The notes under the pieces were generated by a model that had not been told where the DNA came from, ran no database searches, and saw only the letters and a list, made by a program, of their open reading frames with translations. The position numbers and the translations under genes are program-made. Positions 10,847 to 19,829 of a DNA stretch of 64,000 nt are shown one piece after another; position 1 is the first letter of the stretch, and each line of letters begins with the position of its first letter. Where the stretch lies: assembly GCA_022563535.1 (NCBI GenBank), contig JADFNE010000012.1, positions 1 to 64,000 on the forward strand, written 5' to 3'. This stretch comes from Myxococcales bacterium (GTDB taxonomy: Bacteria > Myxococcota_A > UBA9160 > UBA4427).

Positions 10847-11848
10847 TCAGCCGGATTCGTTTTCGGCGCCGGGTTCGCGCCGGGTCAGTCCACTGTAGGC
10901 GTCGGTCGCGTCGCGACCCTCGTAGATGACGCCGTAGACCTCCCGGGCGATCGGTAGATCAATATCGTACTTGGCGCCGAGCTCGACCATGACTCGGCTG
11001 GTCTTGATCCCTTCTGCTACCTGATTCATGTCCGCGGTGATCTCATTGATTGTCCGGCCGCGACCGAGTTCTTCGCCTACGAAGCGATTTCGACTTTGTC
11101 GGCTCGCGCAGGTTGCAATCAGATCGCCAATTCCTGCGAGCCCGGCGAAGGTCGCGGGTTCGCCGCCCATCGCGACCCCGAGCCGCGTCAATTCTGCCAG
11201 ACCGCGGGTCATCACCGCCGCCCGCGTATTGTCCCCGACCCCCAACCCGTCTCCCATCCCCACCGCAATCGCAATCACGTTCTTGAGGGCGCCGCCCAAT
11301 TCGCAACCCACCACGTCGTGGTTGGTATAGACGCGCAACAATCCCGAATTGAAGACGCCCTGTAGTTGACGCGCGACGTCCGCATCCCTGAACGCAATGA
11401 CGCTCGCCGCGGCAAAGCCCGACATGATTTCTTTCGAGAGGTTCGGCCCCGTGAGCGTACCCGCTCGGTGGTCGGGAAGAACTTCGTTGATCACTTCGCT
11501 CATCCGAAGATTCGAATCCGGCTCGAGTCCCTTGGCGAGACTCAAAATGGGCACCCAGGGTCGGATGTACTGCTTCACCTTTCCCAACAATTCGCGCATT
11601 CCCACCGAGGGAACGCCCATGACCAGGACATCCGCATCCCTCACGGCCTCCTCGAGGGAGCCCGTCGCCCGCAGGCGGGACGACAATTCGTGCCCGGGCA
11701 GGTATTTGGAATTGCGATGTTCGGCGTTGATTTCGGCCGCGGTTTCTTTTCGACGACACCACAGCAAGGTCGGGACATTCTCCGTGGCCAGATGAGCGAT
11801 CGTGGTGCCAAACGACCCTGCCCCCAGTACGGAAACGCGAAGATCCAT
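10847..11848 (-). CDS. gpsA: glycerol-3-phosphate dehydrogenase [NAD(P)+]
   Basis: Reduces dihydroxyacetone phosphate to sn-glycerol-3-phosphate, the backbone for glycerolipids. It has 333 residues, the usual length. The NAD(P) motif is VLGAGSFGTTIAHL at the N-terminus. KGLEPDSN, the catalytic lysine block CELGGALKNVIAIAVG and AGIGDLIATC are all present. The ATG at 11848 has a strong GGGGAGG site upstream. Its product would feed PlsB (21279-23657). It probably starts the minus-strand run gpsA, eis-like, maeA. Confidence 0.96.
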   Translation of the reverse strand: MDLRVSVLGAGSFGTTIAHLATENVPTLLWCRRKETAAEINAEHRNSKYLPGHELSSRLRATGSLEEAVRDADVLVMGVPSVGMRELLGKVKQYIRPWVPILSLAKGLEPDSNLRMSEVINEVLPDHRAGTLTGPNLSKEIMSGFAAASVIAFRDADVARQLQGVFNSGLLRVYTNHDVVGCELGGALKNVIAIAVGMGDGLGVGDNTRAAVMTRGLAELTRLGVAMGGEPATFAGLAGIGDLIATCASRQSRNRFVGEELGRGRTINEITADMNQVAEGIKTSRVMVELGAKYDIDLPIAREVYGVIYEGRDATDAYSGLTRREPGAENESG

Positions 11849-12072
11849 GCTCTATATCCTCCCCAATTCTCATTCGCGACCGATCGGATCTGGGTCCGCT
11901 GCCGAGGGATTATGCATCCTGGGGGCCTGATCGCCAAGAACGGCCTCATGACAGTTTGCCCTGCGAATCTGGTCGCCGCCGCGCCTTCCAGTGACTAAAC
12001 TCTTCATTATCTTCCACAACTCGGGGAAGGAGTTGCCGTCTCGATGTCAACAGAATCAACTGGCTTCACAGA

Positions 12073-13554
12073 GTGCTTGTGACCACTGCCTCTCCAGCAA
12101 GTCCCGACCGAGAAGAGCAGCTCCTCCGCCTTCAGCGGATGGATCGCAAGCTCGTCGAGGGGCTGTTCAAACACCCCGGTGTGGTCAACCGACGCTGTGA
12201 GAACCAACTCCGCTACGCCCTCGCACTCGCTGCGCTCGATACGTTTCAGCCCGGCGCGGCCAAGAAGGGAGGCCTGACGAATCGACCCGATGTCGTCGTG
12301 CGCTCCCAACTCCTGGCGGGTTGGCGAAGAAGGGTATTGACCAACCTGGGCAATGTCCTGGTCCAGACCAAGAACAGCCGCGAGCGCGTCGAGGCCGCAA
12401 ATCGCGCGCTCTACCCGATGCTCCCGAACCTCGCGAAGACCCGGGCCGAGGTGATCAGCAAGTACGTCAACGATTTCAGTGCCCGGGAACTCGACCAGGA
12501 GTTGGGAATCAAGACCTTGGTAACTGTCGCCGGGGGCGGAGGTGGGTCGGGTTACGTGTATCTGGGCGCATGGGACGTGCTCCAGAGCGCGGGGCTCATC
12601 CCGGGCTACGTGATCGGCGCTTCGATTGGCGCGGTGCTCGGGCTGTTCCGCGCACGCGATCGCTTTGCGGATTTTGATGAATACCTGCGCCTCGCGAAGA
12701 AAATGCGCCGCGACCAGGTCTTTCGTTTTCTGAGCATCAAGACCCGCTACGGCCTGCCCGGGATCATGCGTCTCTATCTGCACGCGGCCATCGGCGGTGC
12801 ATTCCGAGACGACCAGGGCTGCGAGCTCCTGTTGCCCGATCTCGACATTCCGTACGAAGCGGTGGTCGCCGGCGTGCGTCGCCGGGCGCTCGGCGAAGAT
12901 CCAGAACAATACGCGCGCTCCCATCACCTGGCACTGGACGAGCAGCCGAGTCCATTGCAATTGCGCGCCCAGATCGCATCGCAACTCGTACGACTCGTTG
13001 GCTTCATCAATCCGCGCGCGGTGCAAGAAATCGTGATCGGCGCCGACAAGCTGACTGAAAAATTCAACGCGATCGACGCCGCAGGATTTTCGGCGGCCAT
13101 TCCCGGTATTTTGCACTACGACGTCACCGGAGACGATCCACGCATGCACTCGATCCTGCGCGAATTGATGGAGCGTGAAAACGTCATCGCGTTGGTGGAC
13201 GGTGGCGTGGCAAACAACGTCCCCTCCCGGACCGCGTGGCGTCAGGTGCGATCTGGCAAGATTGGAACCCGCAACTGTTACTTCCTGGCCTTCGATTGTT
13301 TTCATCCACAGATGGGCTTCGGCCACATCTGGCTTCAGCCGATCACGCGACTGGTCGCGTATCAGGTTCAACTCAGTCGACGCTATGCCCAGAAACGCAT
13401 CGAGTTCCGGCCGACGCTCTCTCCACTGAACCTGCTTCCTTCGGCCGAAGAACTCGACCGATCGATCGGCTGGGGGCGCCGCCAGATGTCGCAATCTCTT
13501 CCTGAAATTCAGAAGAGCTTCGAACGGGTTCGCTGGGTCGCACCGGCCAATTGA
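12073..13554 (+). CDS. patatin-like phospholipase
   Basis: A serine lipid hydrolase of 493 residues. The catalytic core has the glycine-rich oxyanion loop VAGGGGGSG (about 152-160), the nucleophile elbow IGASIGAVLG with Ser184, and the catalytic Asp in LVDGGVANNVPS (Asp376). The N-terminal 145 residues form an extra helical region with no recognised domain. No signal peptide is seen, so it is probably cytoplasmic or membrane-peripheral. The start is a GTG; another GTG six bases later is equally possible. The gene is followed after 19 bases by the P450 and then the cyclase-family gene, suggesting one operon. Confidence 0.88.
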   Translation: MLVTTASPASPDREEQLLRLQRMDRKLVEGLFKHPGVVNRRCENQLRYALALAALDTFQPGAAKKGGLTNRPDVVVRSQLLAGWRRRVLTNLGNVLVQTKNSRERVEAANRALYPMLPNLAKTRAEVISKYVNDFSARELDQELGIKTLVTVAGGGGGSGYVYLGAWDVLQSAGLIPGYVIGASIGAVLGLFRARDRFADFDEYLRLAKKMRRDQVFRFLSIKTRYGLPGIMRLYLHAAIGGAFRDDQGCELLLPDLDIPYEAVVAGVRRRALGEDPEQYARSHHLALDEQPSPLQLRAQIASQLVRLVGFINPRAVQEIVIGADKLTEKFNAIDAAGFSAAIPGILHYDVTGDDPRMHSILRELMERENVIALVDGGVANNVPSRTAWRQVRSGKIGTRNCYFLAFDCFHPQMGFGHIWLQPITRLVAYQVQLSRRYAQKRIEFRPTLSPLNLLPSAEELDRSIGWGRRQMSQSLPEIQKSFERVRWVAPAN

Positions 13555-13573
13555 TGTCTGCAGGAGAAAAGCG

Positions 13574-14866
13574 TTGACCGATCGATCGGCCTCGGAGCCA
13601 CGAGCAGGATGCAGCCCGGAGCAACCTCAGTCCCATGAACCCGTCGCTCCGATCCCCGGATGGTACGGATCCGTACCGACCGAGACCCAGATCGAGGATC
13701 CCTATACCGGATTCAATCAGCTGCGCGAAACCCAACCGGTCAACTTCACTCCGGAGGGGAATTGGCGGCTTTCCCGGTATCAGGATGTCCAGCATCTGTT
13801 GCGCGGGGCGTCGGCGGGCATGCGTTTGACCAACGGTCTGATTCCCGGTCAAGATGAATCAATGCCGGGTACGGGGCTGTTCATGTTGCTTCAGGATCCA
13901 CCGACGCACACGCGCTTGCGAAAGCTGGTCAAGAAGGCCTTCACCCCGCGAGCCATCGAGTCGTGGCGACCCCGGGCGGAAGCGATCACTTGCGGGCTGC
14001 TCGATCGCGTGGCCGAGAGTGGAGAGATGGATCTGATCGCCGATTTGGCGCGCCCGGTTCCAGCGACCTTGATCTGTGAGTTGCTGGGTGTCCCAACTGA
14101 GGACCAGGAAGACTTCACGCAATGGACCACGGACGCCACTCACGGACTGCTCATATTGCGCGGTCTCGGCGATGAAGCGTTGGAAAAGAGAGTCGCAGCC
14201 GCGAGCATGTCATTGCTCGGCTACTTCAATCAACTCATTGAATCGCGCCGGGACAACCCGGGTGATGACCTGTTGAGCGTGTTGATCTCCGCGGAAGAAG
14301 ACGGAGACAAACTCAACCCACTAGAACTGCTCTCCCAGTCCATCGGTCTGTTGATCGCCGGATTCGAAACCACGATCGGGCTGATTGGAAACGGCTTGAC
14401 GACGTTGATTCAACATCCCGAGCAATTGGCAAAGCTTCGCGCTCATCCCGAACTCAATGCGAGCGCAGTAGAAGAATGCTTGCGCTATTCGGGCCCGATC
14501 CTCGCTTCGGTTCGCGTTCTGCACGAGGCGACCATGTTTGGGGGTTATGAAATTCCCCGGGATACCGAGATCATTGCGATCCTGGCGAGCGCCAATCGCG
14601 ATCCGGAGATCTTCGAAGATCCCGACCGCTTCGACGTCGCTCGCTACGCACCGGGACGTGATACCCCTGCGCACCTGTCCTTCGGCGGCGGCGCACACTT
14701 CTGCCTGGGTGCGCACCTCGCGCGCCTCGAGACCGAAATTGCGATCGGCTCTCTGGTGCAGCGCTTCGATCAACTGGAACTCGTAGACAAGACCACCGAA
14801 TGGGGCCGCTCGCTATTCCGGGTCCCCGGTAGAATTCCGATCAAGTTCAAAGCGATGAAAGCCTGA
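13574..14866 (+). CDS. cytochrome P450
   Basis: 430-residue soluble bacterial P450. The I-helix oxygen-binding motif is AGFETT, the K-helix ExxR is EECLR, and the heme loop is FGGGAHFCLGAHLARLE with Cys377 as thiolate ligand. The BM3-type reductase domain is absent, so it needs external ferredoxin and reductase; none is encoded nearby. The start is a TTG with AGGAG eight bases upstream. It is flanked at short distance by a patatin-like hydrolase and a secreted cyclase-family enzyme. The substrate cannot be deduced; the lipid-metabolism neighbourhood suggests a fatty acid, sterol or terpenoid, as inference only. Confidence 0.94.
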   Translation: MTDRSASEPRAGCSPEQPQSHEPVAPIPGWYGSVPTETQIEDPYTGFNQLRETQPVNFTPEGNWRLSRYQDVQHLLRGASAGMRLTNGLIPGQDESMPGTGLFMLLQDPPTHTRLRKLVKKAFTPRAIESWRPRAEAITCGLLDRVAESGEMDLIADLARPVPATLICELLGVPTEDQEDFTQWTTDATHGLLILRGLGDEALEKRVAAASMSLLGYFNQLIESRRDNPGDDLLSVLISAEEDGDKLNPLELLSQSIGLLIAGFETTIGLIGNGLTTLIQHPEQLAKLRAHPELNASAVEECLRYSGPILASVRVLHEATMFGGYEIPRDTEIIAILASANRDPEIFEDPDRFDVARYAPGRDTPAHLSFGGGAHFCLGAHLARLETEIAIGSLVQRFDQLELVDKTTEWGRSLFRVPGRIPIKFKAMKA

Positions 14867-14900
14867 GCCGAAAAAATGATCCACCACTGGAGGGGTCTTC

Positions 14901-15875
14901 ATGATTCGATCGTTCGCACAACTACTCGTGGCCTGCGCGTGGGTCGCGTCGATTTCATCGATCGCTTTGGTGGCGTCCCTCGCTTCTGCGGAGGGGAATG
15001 AAGCCGATTGGTATCCCTCGAAATGGGGCGCCGACGATACCCTTGGCGCAATCAATGAACTCTCTCCCCAAGGCGTGCTCGAAGCCGCAAAACTGATCAA
15101 GACCGGGAAGACCTACTCGCTGGCTGTCGAAACCGGCCGACACACCCCGGCCTTTGGCTCGCGCAGCTTTCAGCTGTTTGCGGTCGCGAGCGGAGATGGA
15201 TCCGGCGCGGTGATGGGGCGCAATCGCGGGACCTTCAACGACGATTGGATGACGACCTGGCTCGGCATCGGCACCCAGATCGACGGACTCGGTCATCTGG
15301 GGATCGAGCACGTCTACTACAACGGCACCCACGTTTCGGACTTCTGGCGAGCCGATGGTCTGACGCGCTTCGGCACACATTTGCTACCGCCCATCGTCAC
15401 TCGCGGGGTTCTACTCGACATCGCCGGCCTCAAGAAGGTCAAGATGCTCGCTGGCGGAACGCCAATCCATGTGAGCGACATCAAAGCTGCAGCGAAACGC
15501 CAAGGCATCGAGTTGCGGCGAGGCGACGTCGTCATCTTCAACACCGGGTGGCAGGAACTCGCAACCACGGATCCAGAAAAGTTCATGGCAACGGAACCTG
15601 GGCTCGACGTGGACGGTGCAGAGTACCTCGCCACGATTGGCGTGGTGGCGATCGGCGCGGATACCTGGGGGCTCGATGTACTTCCGAACCCCGATCCCGA
15701 ACTCGTGTTTCCAGTGCACCAGATCCTGCTGGCCAAGAACGGCATCTACGTGCTCGAAAACATCCGGACCGATGAACTTGTGGCGGATTCCGCATGGGAG
15801 TTCTTGTTCGTCCTCGGCCAACCGAAGTTCGTCGGCGCGGTGCAGATGGTCATCAATCCTATCGCGATTCGTTAG
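14901..15875 (+). CDS. secreted cyclase-family (kynurenine formamidase-like) hydrolase
   Basis: 324 residues with a clear signal peptide (hydrophobic stretch about 8-29 ending ASA). It belongs to the cyclase family PF04199, seen from the metal-site block GIGTQIDGLGHLG and from ADTWGLDV and HQILLAKNGIYVLENI. The family includes metal-dependent amide and ester hydrolases such as kynurenine formamidase and isatin hydrolase. The GTQxD variant of the canonical GTHxD motif is, to my knowledge, common in a large subgroup of the family. The ATG has GGAGG upstream. It is the third gene of the patatin-P450-cyclase run and would act in the periplasm. Confidence 0.88.
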   Translation: MIRSFAQLLVACAWVASISSIALVASLASAEGNEADWYPSKWGADDTLGAINELSPQGVLEAAKLIKTGKTYSLAVETGRHTPAFGSRSFQLFAVASGDGSGAVMGRNRGTFNDDWMTTWLGIGTQIDGLGHLGIEHVYYNGTHVSDFWRADGLTRFGTHLLPPIVTRGVLLDIAGLKKVKMLAGGTPIHVSDIKAAAKRQGIELRRGDVVIFNTGWQELATTDPEKFMATEPGLDVDGAEYLATIGVVAIGADTWGLDVLPNPDPELVFPVHQILLAKNGIYVLENIRTDELVADSAWEFLFVLGQPKFVGAVQMVINPIAIR

Positions 15876-16109
15876 CCGCCAGCACCCAGACAACCCTTGT
15901 TCCTGGGGCTGTTGCTCGATCGATAGCGGTTTCTTCAAAAGGCAGCATTTCGATTTGCTCTGCGCTGATGAGAAAATTGGCCGCGAGAATGTCGTCGATA
16001 AAGATTCACTCGCAGCCTAATGACACTCCTTTCACTTGATTGAATTCGGAGTTCTTCCGATCCATTTGCCTGACGTTTCATCGCGTTGTTTCGCGAGCGG
16101 AGCTTGCAC

Positions 16110-17786
16110 GTGGACAATCCTCAGTCTGATGAGAAAAGAACCAGAGCTTCCTCTGGTGGCTTGACGGCCGTCTCGCTGCTGCTTCGCGGCGCACTGCTGA
16201 GCTCCGCAGGATACGTTCTTGTTGTTCAATGGTGGTTTGGAGGCGAGGCGAGCGCAGCACATGGCGCTGCCGCAGTAACACTTCCCGTGCTGCTCTACCT
16301 CGCCGGAATTGGATTCAAAATTCAATCGGAGACAGCCGCGCTCGTACGTGCTGAGCGCGGAGACTTCTCCACGCAATTCTCGAGCCATTCGATTGACTTC
16401 ATCGGAGCGAGTGGGCTCACAGACGCGACCCGCCACCTGCTCTCCACGCTGCGCCAACAGCTTCAGCGTGACAAAATCGATTGGGAAGCCGTGCGCACCG
16501 AGCAGATGGCGAGTTCGCGGCTGCAAGCCCTGATCGACCAGTTGCCACTCGGGGTCATCACGACCGACGTCAATCACCAGGTTTCGCTCGTCAATCCGGA
16601 AATGGAACGAATCTTCAAGATCGGCGAACTCCCCGAACCGAGCAGCGGATGGCTGAACTCGAACCTGAGATTTGCCCACACTTCGTTCGAGTTTCTAGAC
16701 GACGTGTTCCCCCTGGAAGACAGCGACAGGAGTCCTCGAACGCGACTCGTGGGTTTCGGCGCGGAACTCATCGAATTCAATGTCGTCCGGGTTCGAGATG
16801 TTGCGGGGGGAGACCTCGGCCTGTTGTTGGTCGGAGAGCGCATGACGGATCAAATCCGAGAGCAGGTCGCAGAGCGTACCAAGAACGAATCCCTCGGAGC
16901 GATGCTGAGGCAAATCTCCGAAACCCTTTCGCCACTGGCGGATTGCGCCCAGGCTCTGCAACAAGTCGGAGAGGTCGCGACGGACAACGCACGCCTGACC
17001 TCGCAACGAGCTGCATTGGTTGAAGACCAGTGTCGGGGCGTGTCGGAAAACATGAGCCAGGCTCAAGAAGAGCTTTCCCGCATGTGCGGAGAAGTGGAGC
17101 GGATTGCAGATCACTCGTTGGACGCGTCCAATATCGCCTCCAACGCCGTCGAAGCCTGTGGACTGGCGAAGGTCGGCATGCTGGGTCTTGCCAAAAGCGG
17201 TGACGCGGTCTTCAAAGTCATTGAACTGATCCGTTCGATCTCGGCCCAGACCAATCTGCTCGCCCTGAATGCAGCCATCGAGGCCGCGAGCGCCGGCCAG
17301 TTTGGCCGCGGATTCAGTGTCGTGGCCAATGAAGTAAAGGCCCTCGCAGGAGAAACCGCCAAGGCCACAGAAGAAATTGAATCGCGCATCAATTCGATTC
17401 AAAGTGAAACCAAATCGGCCATCGGACACATCGAGGAAATCGATGAACTCATCGATTTGATCAGTGGCGCTCAAACAAAGATTGTCGACGGCCTGATGGA
17501 CGAAATTGAGCGCTCAGGGGAACTCAATCAGCGGGTCGCCGACGCCACCAGTAACACTGTTGTGATCCAGGAACACATCAGCGACCTGACCGAAGCCTCG
17601 AAGAGCACGATCTCGCACACTGCGGATTCGCACCAATCCGCAATCATGCTCGCCAGCTCAGCCCGGCGGCTCACCAGGCTGATCGTCGCCTTCGAGGCGT
17701 GCCGCGCAGACAAACCGTTCGAGTCGATCCAGGCTACTGCTACTGATGACCATCAGGCCCAGGGTGGAGAAATAGAGCTCTTCTGA
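16110..17786 (+). CDS. methyl-accepting chemotaxis-type receptor with PAS domain
   Basis: A 558-residue transducer. It has two N-terminal hydrophobic segments (about 20-45 and 55-75), joined by only a short loop, so there is essentially no periplasmic sensor. A cytoplasmic PAS domain follows ([23 protein letters not shown]). The MCP signalling helix bundle has the conserved hairpin tip region [20 protein letters not shown] and [15 protein letters not shown]. No HAMP domain is obvious. The GTG at 16110 is chosen because CGGAG lies seven bases before it; a TTG at 16086 would add eight residues. No che or flagellar gene is in the window, so it is an orphan, perhaps for type IV pilus motility or another Che-like pathway. 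Confidence 0.9.
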   Translation: MDNPQSDEKRTRASSGGLTAVSLLLRGALLSSAGYVLVVQWWFGGEASAAHGAAAVTLPVLLYLAGIGFKIQSETAALVRAERGDFSTQFSSHSIDFIGASGLTDATRHLLSTLRQQLQRDKIDWEAVRTEQMASSRLQALIDQLPLGVITTDVNHQVSLVNPEMERIFKIGELPEPSSGWLNSNLRFAHTSFEFLDDVFPLEDSDRSPRTRLVGFGAELIEFNVVRVRDVAGGDLGLLLVGERMTDQIREQVAERTKNESLGAMLRQISETLSPLADCAQALQQVGEVATDNARLTSQRAALVEDQCRGVSENMSQAQEELSRMCGEVERIADHSLDASNIASNAVEACGLAKVGMLGLAKSGDAVFKVIELIRSISAQTNLLALNAAIEAASAGQFGRGFSVVANEVKALAGETAKATEEIESRINSIQSETKSAIGHIEEIDELIDLISGAQTKIVDGLMDEIERSGELNQRVADATSNTVVIQEHISDLTEASKSTISHTADSHQSAIMLASSARRLTRLIVAFEACRADKPFESIQATATDDHQAQGGEIELF

Positions 17787-17814
17787 GCGAGAACCGGGCA
17801 GAACCAACGGGCTG

Positions 17815-18297
17815 TTAGGCGTACACTACCCGCGTGAGCCAATCGGCGACCAACGCGGGCTTGGTTTCACCTTCGATCTCGATTGTCATGGTCAGGGTCT
17901 GTTGGACCGCGTTTCGTTTGAGTTCCACCTTGGAGAGCAGCCGGTGTACGCGAATCCGTTTACCGACCTTGACGGGGTTGATGAAGCGAACCTTTTCGAA
18001 CCCATAGTTGACACCCATCACCATGCCTTCCAGGCGAGCGGGGTCGGGATTTTCCGGATTCGCCGAAGACGCCAGATGCGTGAGCAACGATAGCGTCAGG
18101 AACCCGTGGGCAATCGTCCCTCCAAATGGTGTCTGCTTGGCGCGCTCGGGATCGACGTGAATGAACTGGTGATCGTGGGTGACGTCTGCAAACTGGTTGA
18201 TGATATCCTGGTTGATCTCCATCCATTCGCCGGTTGCCTCTTCGACACCTTCGACTTCCTTGAAGAGTTTGAATGCCTTTTCTGCTTTGTCTGACAT
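17815..18297 (-). CDS. MaoC-like (R)-specific enoyl-CoA hydratase
   Basis: About 160 residues with a single hot-dog fold. The hydratase signature is ADVTHDHQFIHVDPERA, carrying the catalytic Asp and His, followed by GGTIAHGFLTLSLL. Such proteins hydrate trans-2-enoyl-CoA to (R)-3-hydroxyacyl-CoA, for fatty acid or polyhydroxyalkanoate metabolism. ATG 18297 gives a standard-length protein; an in-frame ATG seven codons earlier is possible. It is the last gene of the minus-strand lipid run and starts 43 bases after the HAD-PlsC gene. Confidence 0.9.
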   Translation of the reverse strand: MSDKAEKAFKLFKEVEGVEEATGEWMEINQDIINQFADVTHDHQFIHVDPERAKQTPFGGTIAHGFLTLSLLTHLASSANPENPDPARLEGMVMGVNYGFEKVRFINPVKVGKRIRVHRLLSKVELKRNAVQQTLTMTIEIEGETKPALVADWLTRVVYA

Positions 18298-18340
18298 GTT
18301 CTGATGTTCTCCCTGCATGGTGAGCCTGCGCGAGTTCTGG

Positions 18341-19765
18341 TTAGCCGTCAGCGAGAGTCTTCTCGTAGAAGGCGTGGATATCCGAGATGTGTTCGTCCAA
18401 GTCTTCGAGCTTCCATCCATCGGTTGAAATTGGCGGGTGGACTACAACCTCGACTGTAGCGGGTCGAGTGACGATCGCGTGTCGTGGCAGGGCGTCGAGC
18501 GCATTCTTGAGCACGATGGGAACGATCGGAATCCCCGTCGTCATTGCCATGCGGAACGCACCATTCTTGAAAGGGCCCAACCTCTTGGTCACACTGCGTG
18601 TTCCCTCGGGCGCGATCTTGATCGAGAGACCCTGGCGCACGGCTTCTTCTGCACTCCTGAGTGTGTTGGTCGAATTTTCGCGGTCGCCGCGCTCGACGAA
18701 GACCGTACCTGCGAGTTCCGCCAACCGGCCAAAGATTGGCGTGTCTCTGAGTTCTTGCTTCGCGACGCCCACGACATCTCGACGCAGCAGGTGCGACATG
18801 ATCATTGAATCGAGTCCGCTCTGGTGGTTATAGATGAAGACCGCCGGACGATGGGACCAAAGATGTTCTTCGCCGTCGACCTGAATTTCGACACCGGTGA
18901 GCGAAGTCGAAAGATCGGCGTAGGTTGACATCATCATGTCCATGCCTCGGCGCAGGCTACCGCTCGCAATCGCAGCGGGGATGGCCACCAGGGCAGCGGG
19001 CCCCATGGCACCCAGCGAAGCTGCAAAACCGATCATCTCGCGCAGTCCCGGTCGGCCGCGACTCTGAAATCGGAACACTGGCCAACCGTTGCGGCTGGCA
19101 ATCTGGGAGAGTTCGCTGTCGGGATTGACGAGCCGAGGTTTCCCTACGATGTCGAGCAACGGCAAATCGTCCCGACTGTCTGTATAGAAGTAGCTCTCCG
19201 AAAGATCGAGATCGTACTTCTCCGCAAGAGCCAGGCCAGCCTCGGCTTTACCCTCGCGAAAGCATGCCGGTCGCACGACCTTGCCCGTGAATTTTCCGTC
19301 CACGAATTCGAGTTCGGTACACAGCACATGTTCGATCTCGAGTTCCCGCGCCAGCGCATCGACCTGAAAATGGGTCGCCGACGAAATGATGGCAACCGTG
19401 TGGCCCATTCGTTGGTGCGCCTCTACGAGCGCGCGGCTTTCGGGATAGATGTCGGTCACAAGACGCTGATGAAAAACCCGCTCGCCCACTTCGTTGAGTT
19501 CTTCTTCGGTCGATCCAACGAGATCGCCGGAGGACTCTTCTACAAAGGCGGGAAAGCTCGTCTGCCTCAGACCAAAGCGAACAGCACCGCCGATCGAAGC
19601 CACGGTCTTCGACAGGCCGATGCCCTCGCTCGCCATCTTGTCGCGCAAGAAGGCGGTGACGGAAAAACCCGCGAGCAGAGTACGGTCGACATCAAAGAAG
19701 GCGCCGATCTTGGGGCCGCTCGGGCCGCGAGCGATTGCCCGGGTGAGTTCTCTGCGAGAAGCCAT
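18341..19765 (-). CDS. HAD-IB phosphatase / 1-acylglycerol-3-phosphate acyltransferase fusion
   Basis: 474 residues in two domains. The N-terminal HAD-IB hydrolase has motif I FDVDRTLL (residues 24-31), motif II IISSAT (127-131) and motif IV YTDSRDDLPLL (194-204). A short hydrophobic stretch follows at about 245-270. The C-terminal PlsC acyltransferase has NHQSGLD (313-319) and APEGTRS. The PlsC part makes phosphatidic acid from lysophosphatidic acid. The HAD part could supply a phosphatase step, though related fusions in Actinobacteria have no agreed HAD substrate. ATG 19765 has GGAG eight bases upstream. It lies between WS/DGAT and maoC in one transcription direction. Confidence 0.92.
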   Translation of the reverse strand: MASRRELTRAIARGPSGPKIGAFFDVDRTLLAGFSVTAFLRDKMASEGIGLSKTVASIGGAVRFGLRQTSFPAFVEESSGDLVGSTEEELNEVGERVFHQRLVTDIYPESRALVEAHQRMGHTVAIISSATHFQVDALARELEIEHVLCTELEFVDGKFTGKVVRPACFREGKAEAGLALAEKYDLDLSESYFYTDSRDDLPLLDIVGKPRLVNPDSELSQIASRNGWPVFRFQSRGRPGLREMIGFAASLGAMGPAALVAIPAAIASGSLRRGMDMMMSTYADLSTSLTGVEIQVDGEEHLWSHRPAVFIYNHQSGLDSMIMSHLLRRDVVGVAKQELRDTPIFGRLAELAGTVFVERGDRENSTNTLRSAEEAVRQGLSIKIAPEGTRSVTKRLGPFKNGAFRMAMTTGIPIVPIVLKNALDALPRHAIVTRPATVEVVVHPPISTDGWKLEDLDEHISDIHAFYEKTLADG

Positions 19766-19829
19766 GGTTTCGTCTCCAGGTAATGCGTTCAAGGAACGCG
19801 TTCAGGCGGTACGTATCTGTATCGCCTGA

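Noticed and set aside
12007-13494. Minus-strand open frame of 495 codons opposite the patatin gene
   Set aside because: The patatin frame has the catalytic motifs; this one has none and an odd composition.
15261-15303. Loss of a metal-binding His in the cyclase-family protein (GTQxD in place of GTHxD)
   Set aside because: To my knowledge the Gln form is frequent in a subgroup of this family, so it is not a sign of inactivation.
18341-19765. Frameshift joining two genes in the HAD-PlsC protein
   Set aside because: The fusion is in one continuous frame and the same order is known in Actinobacteria, so it is a real fusion.
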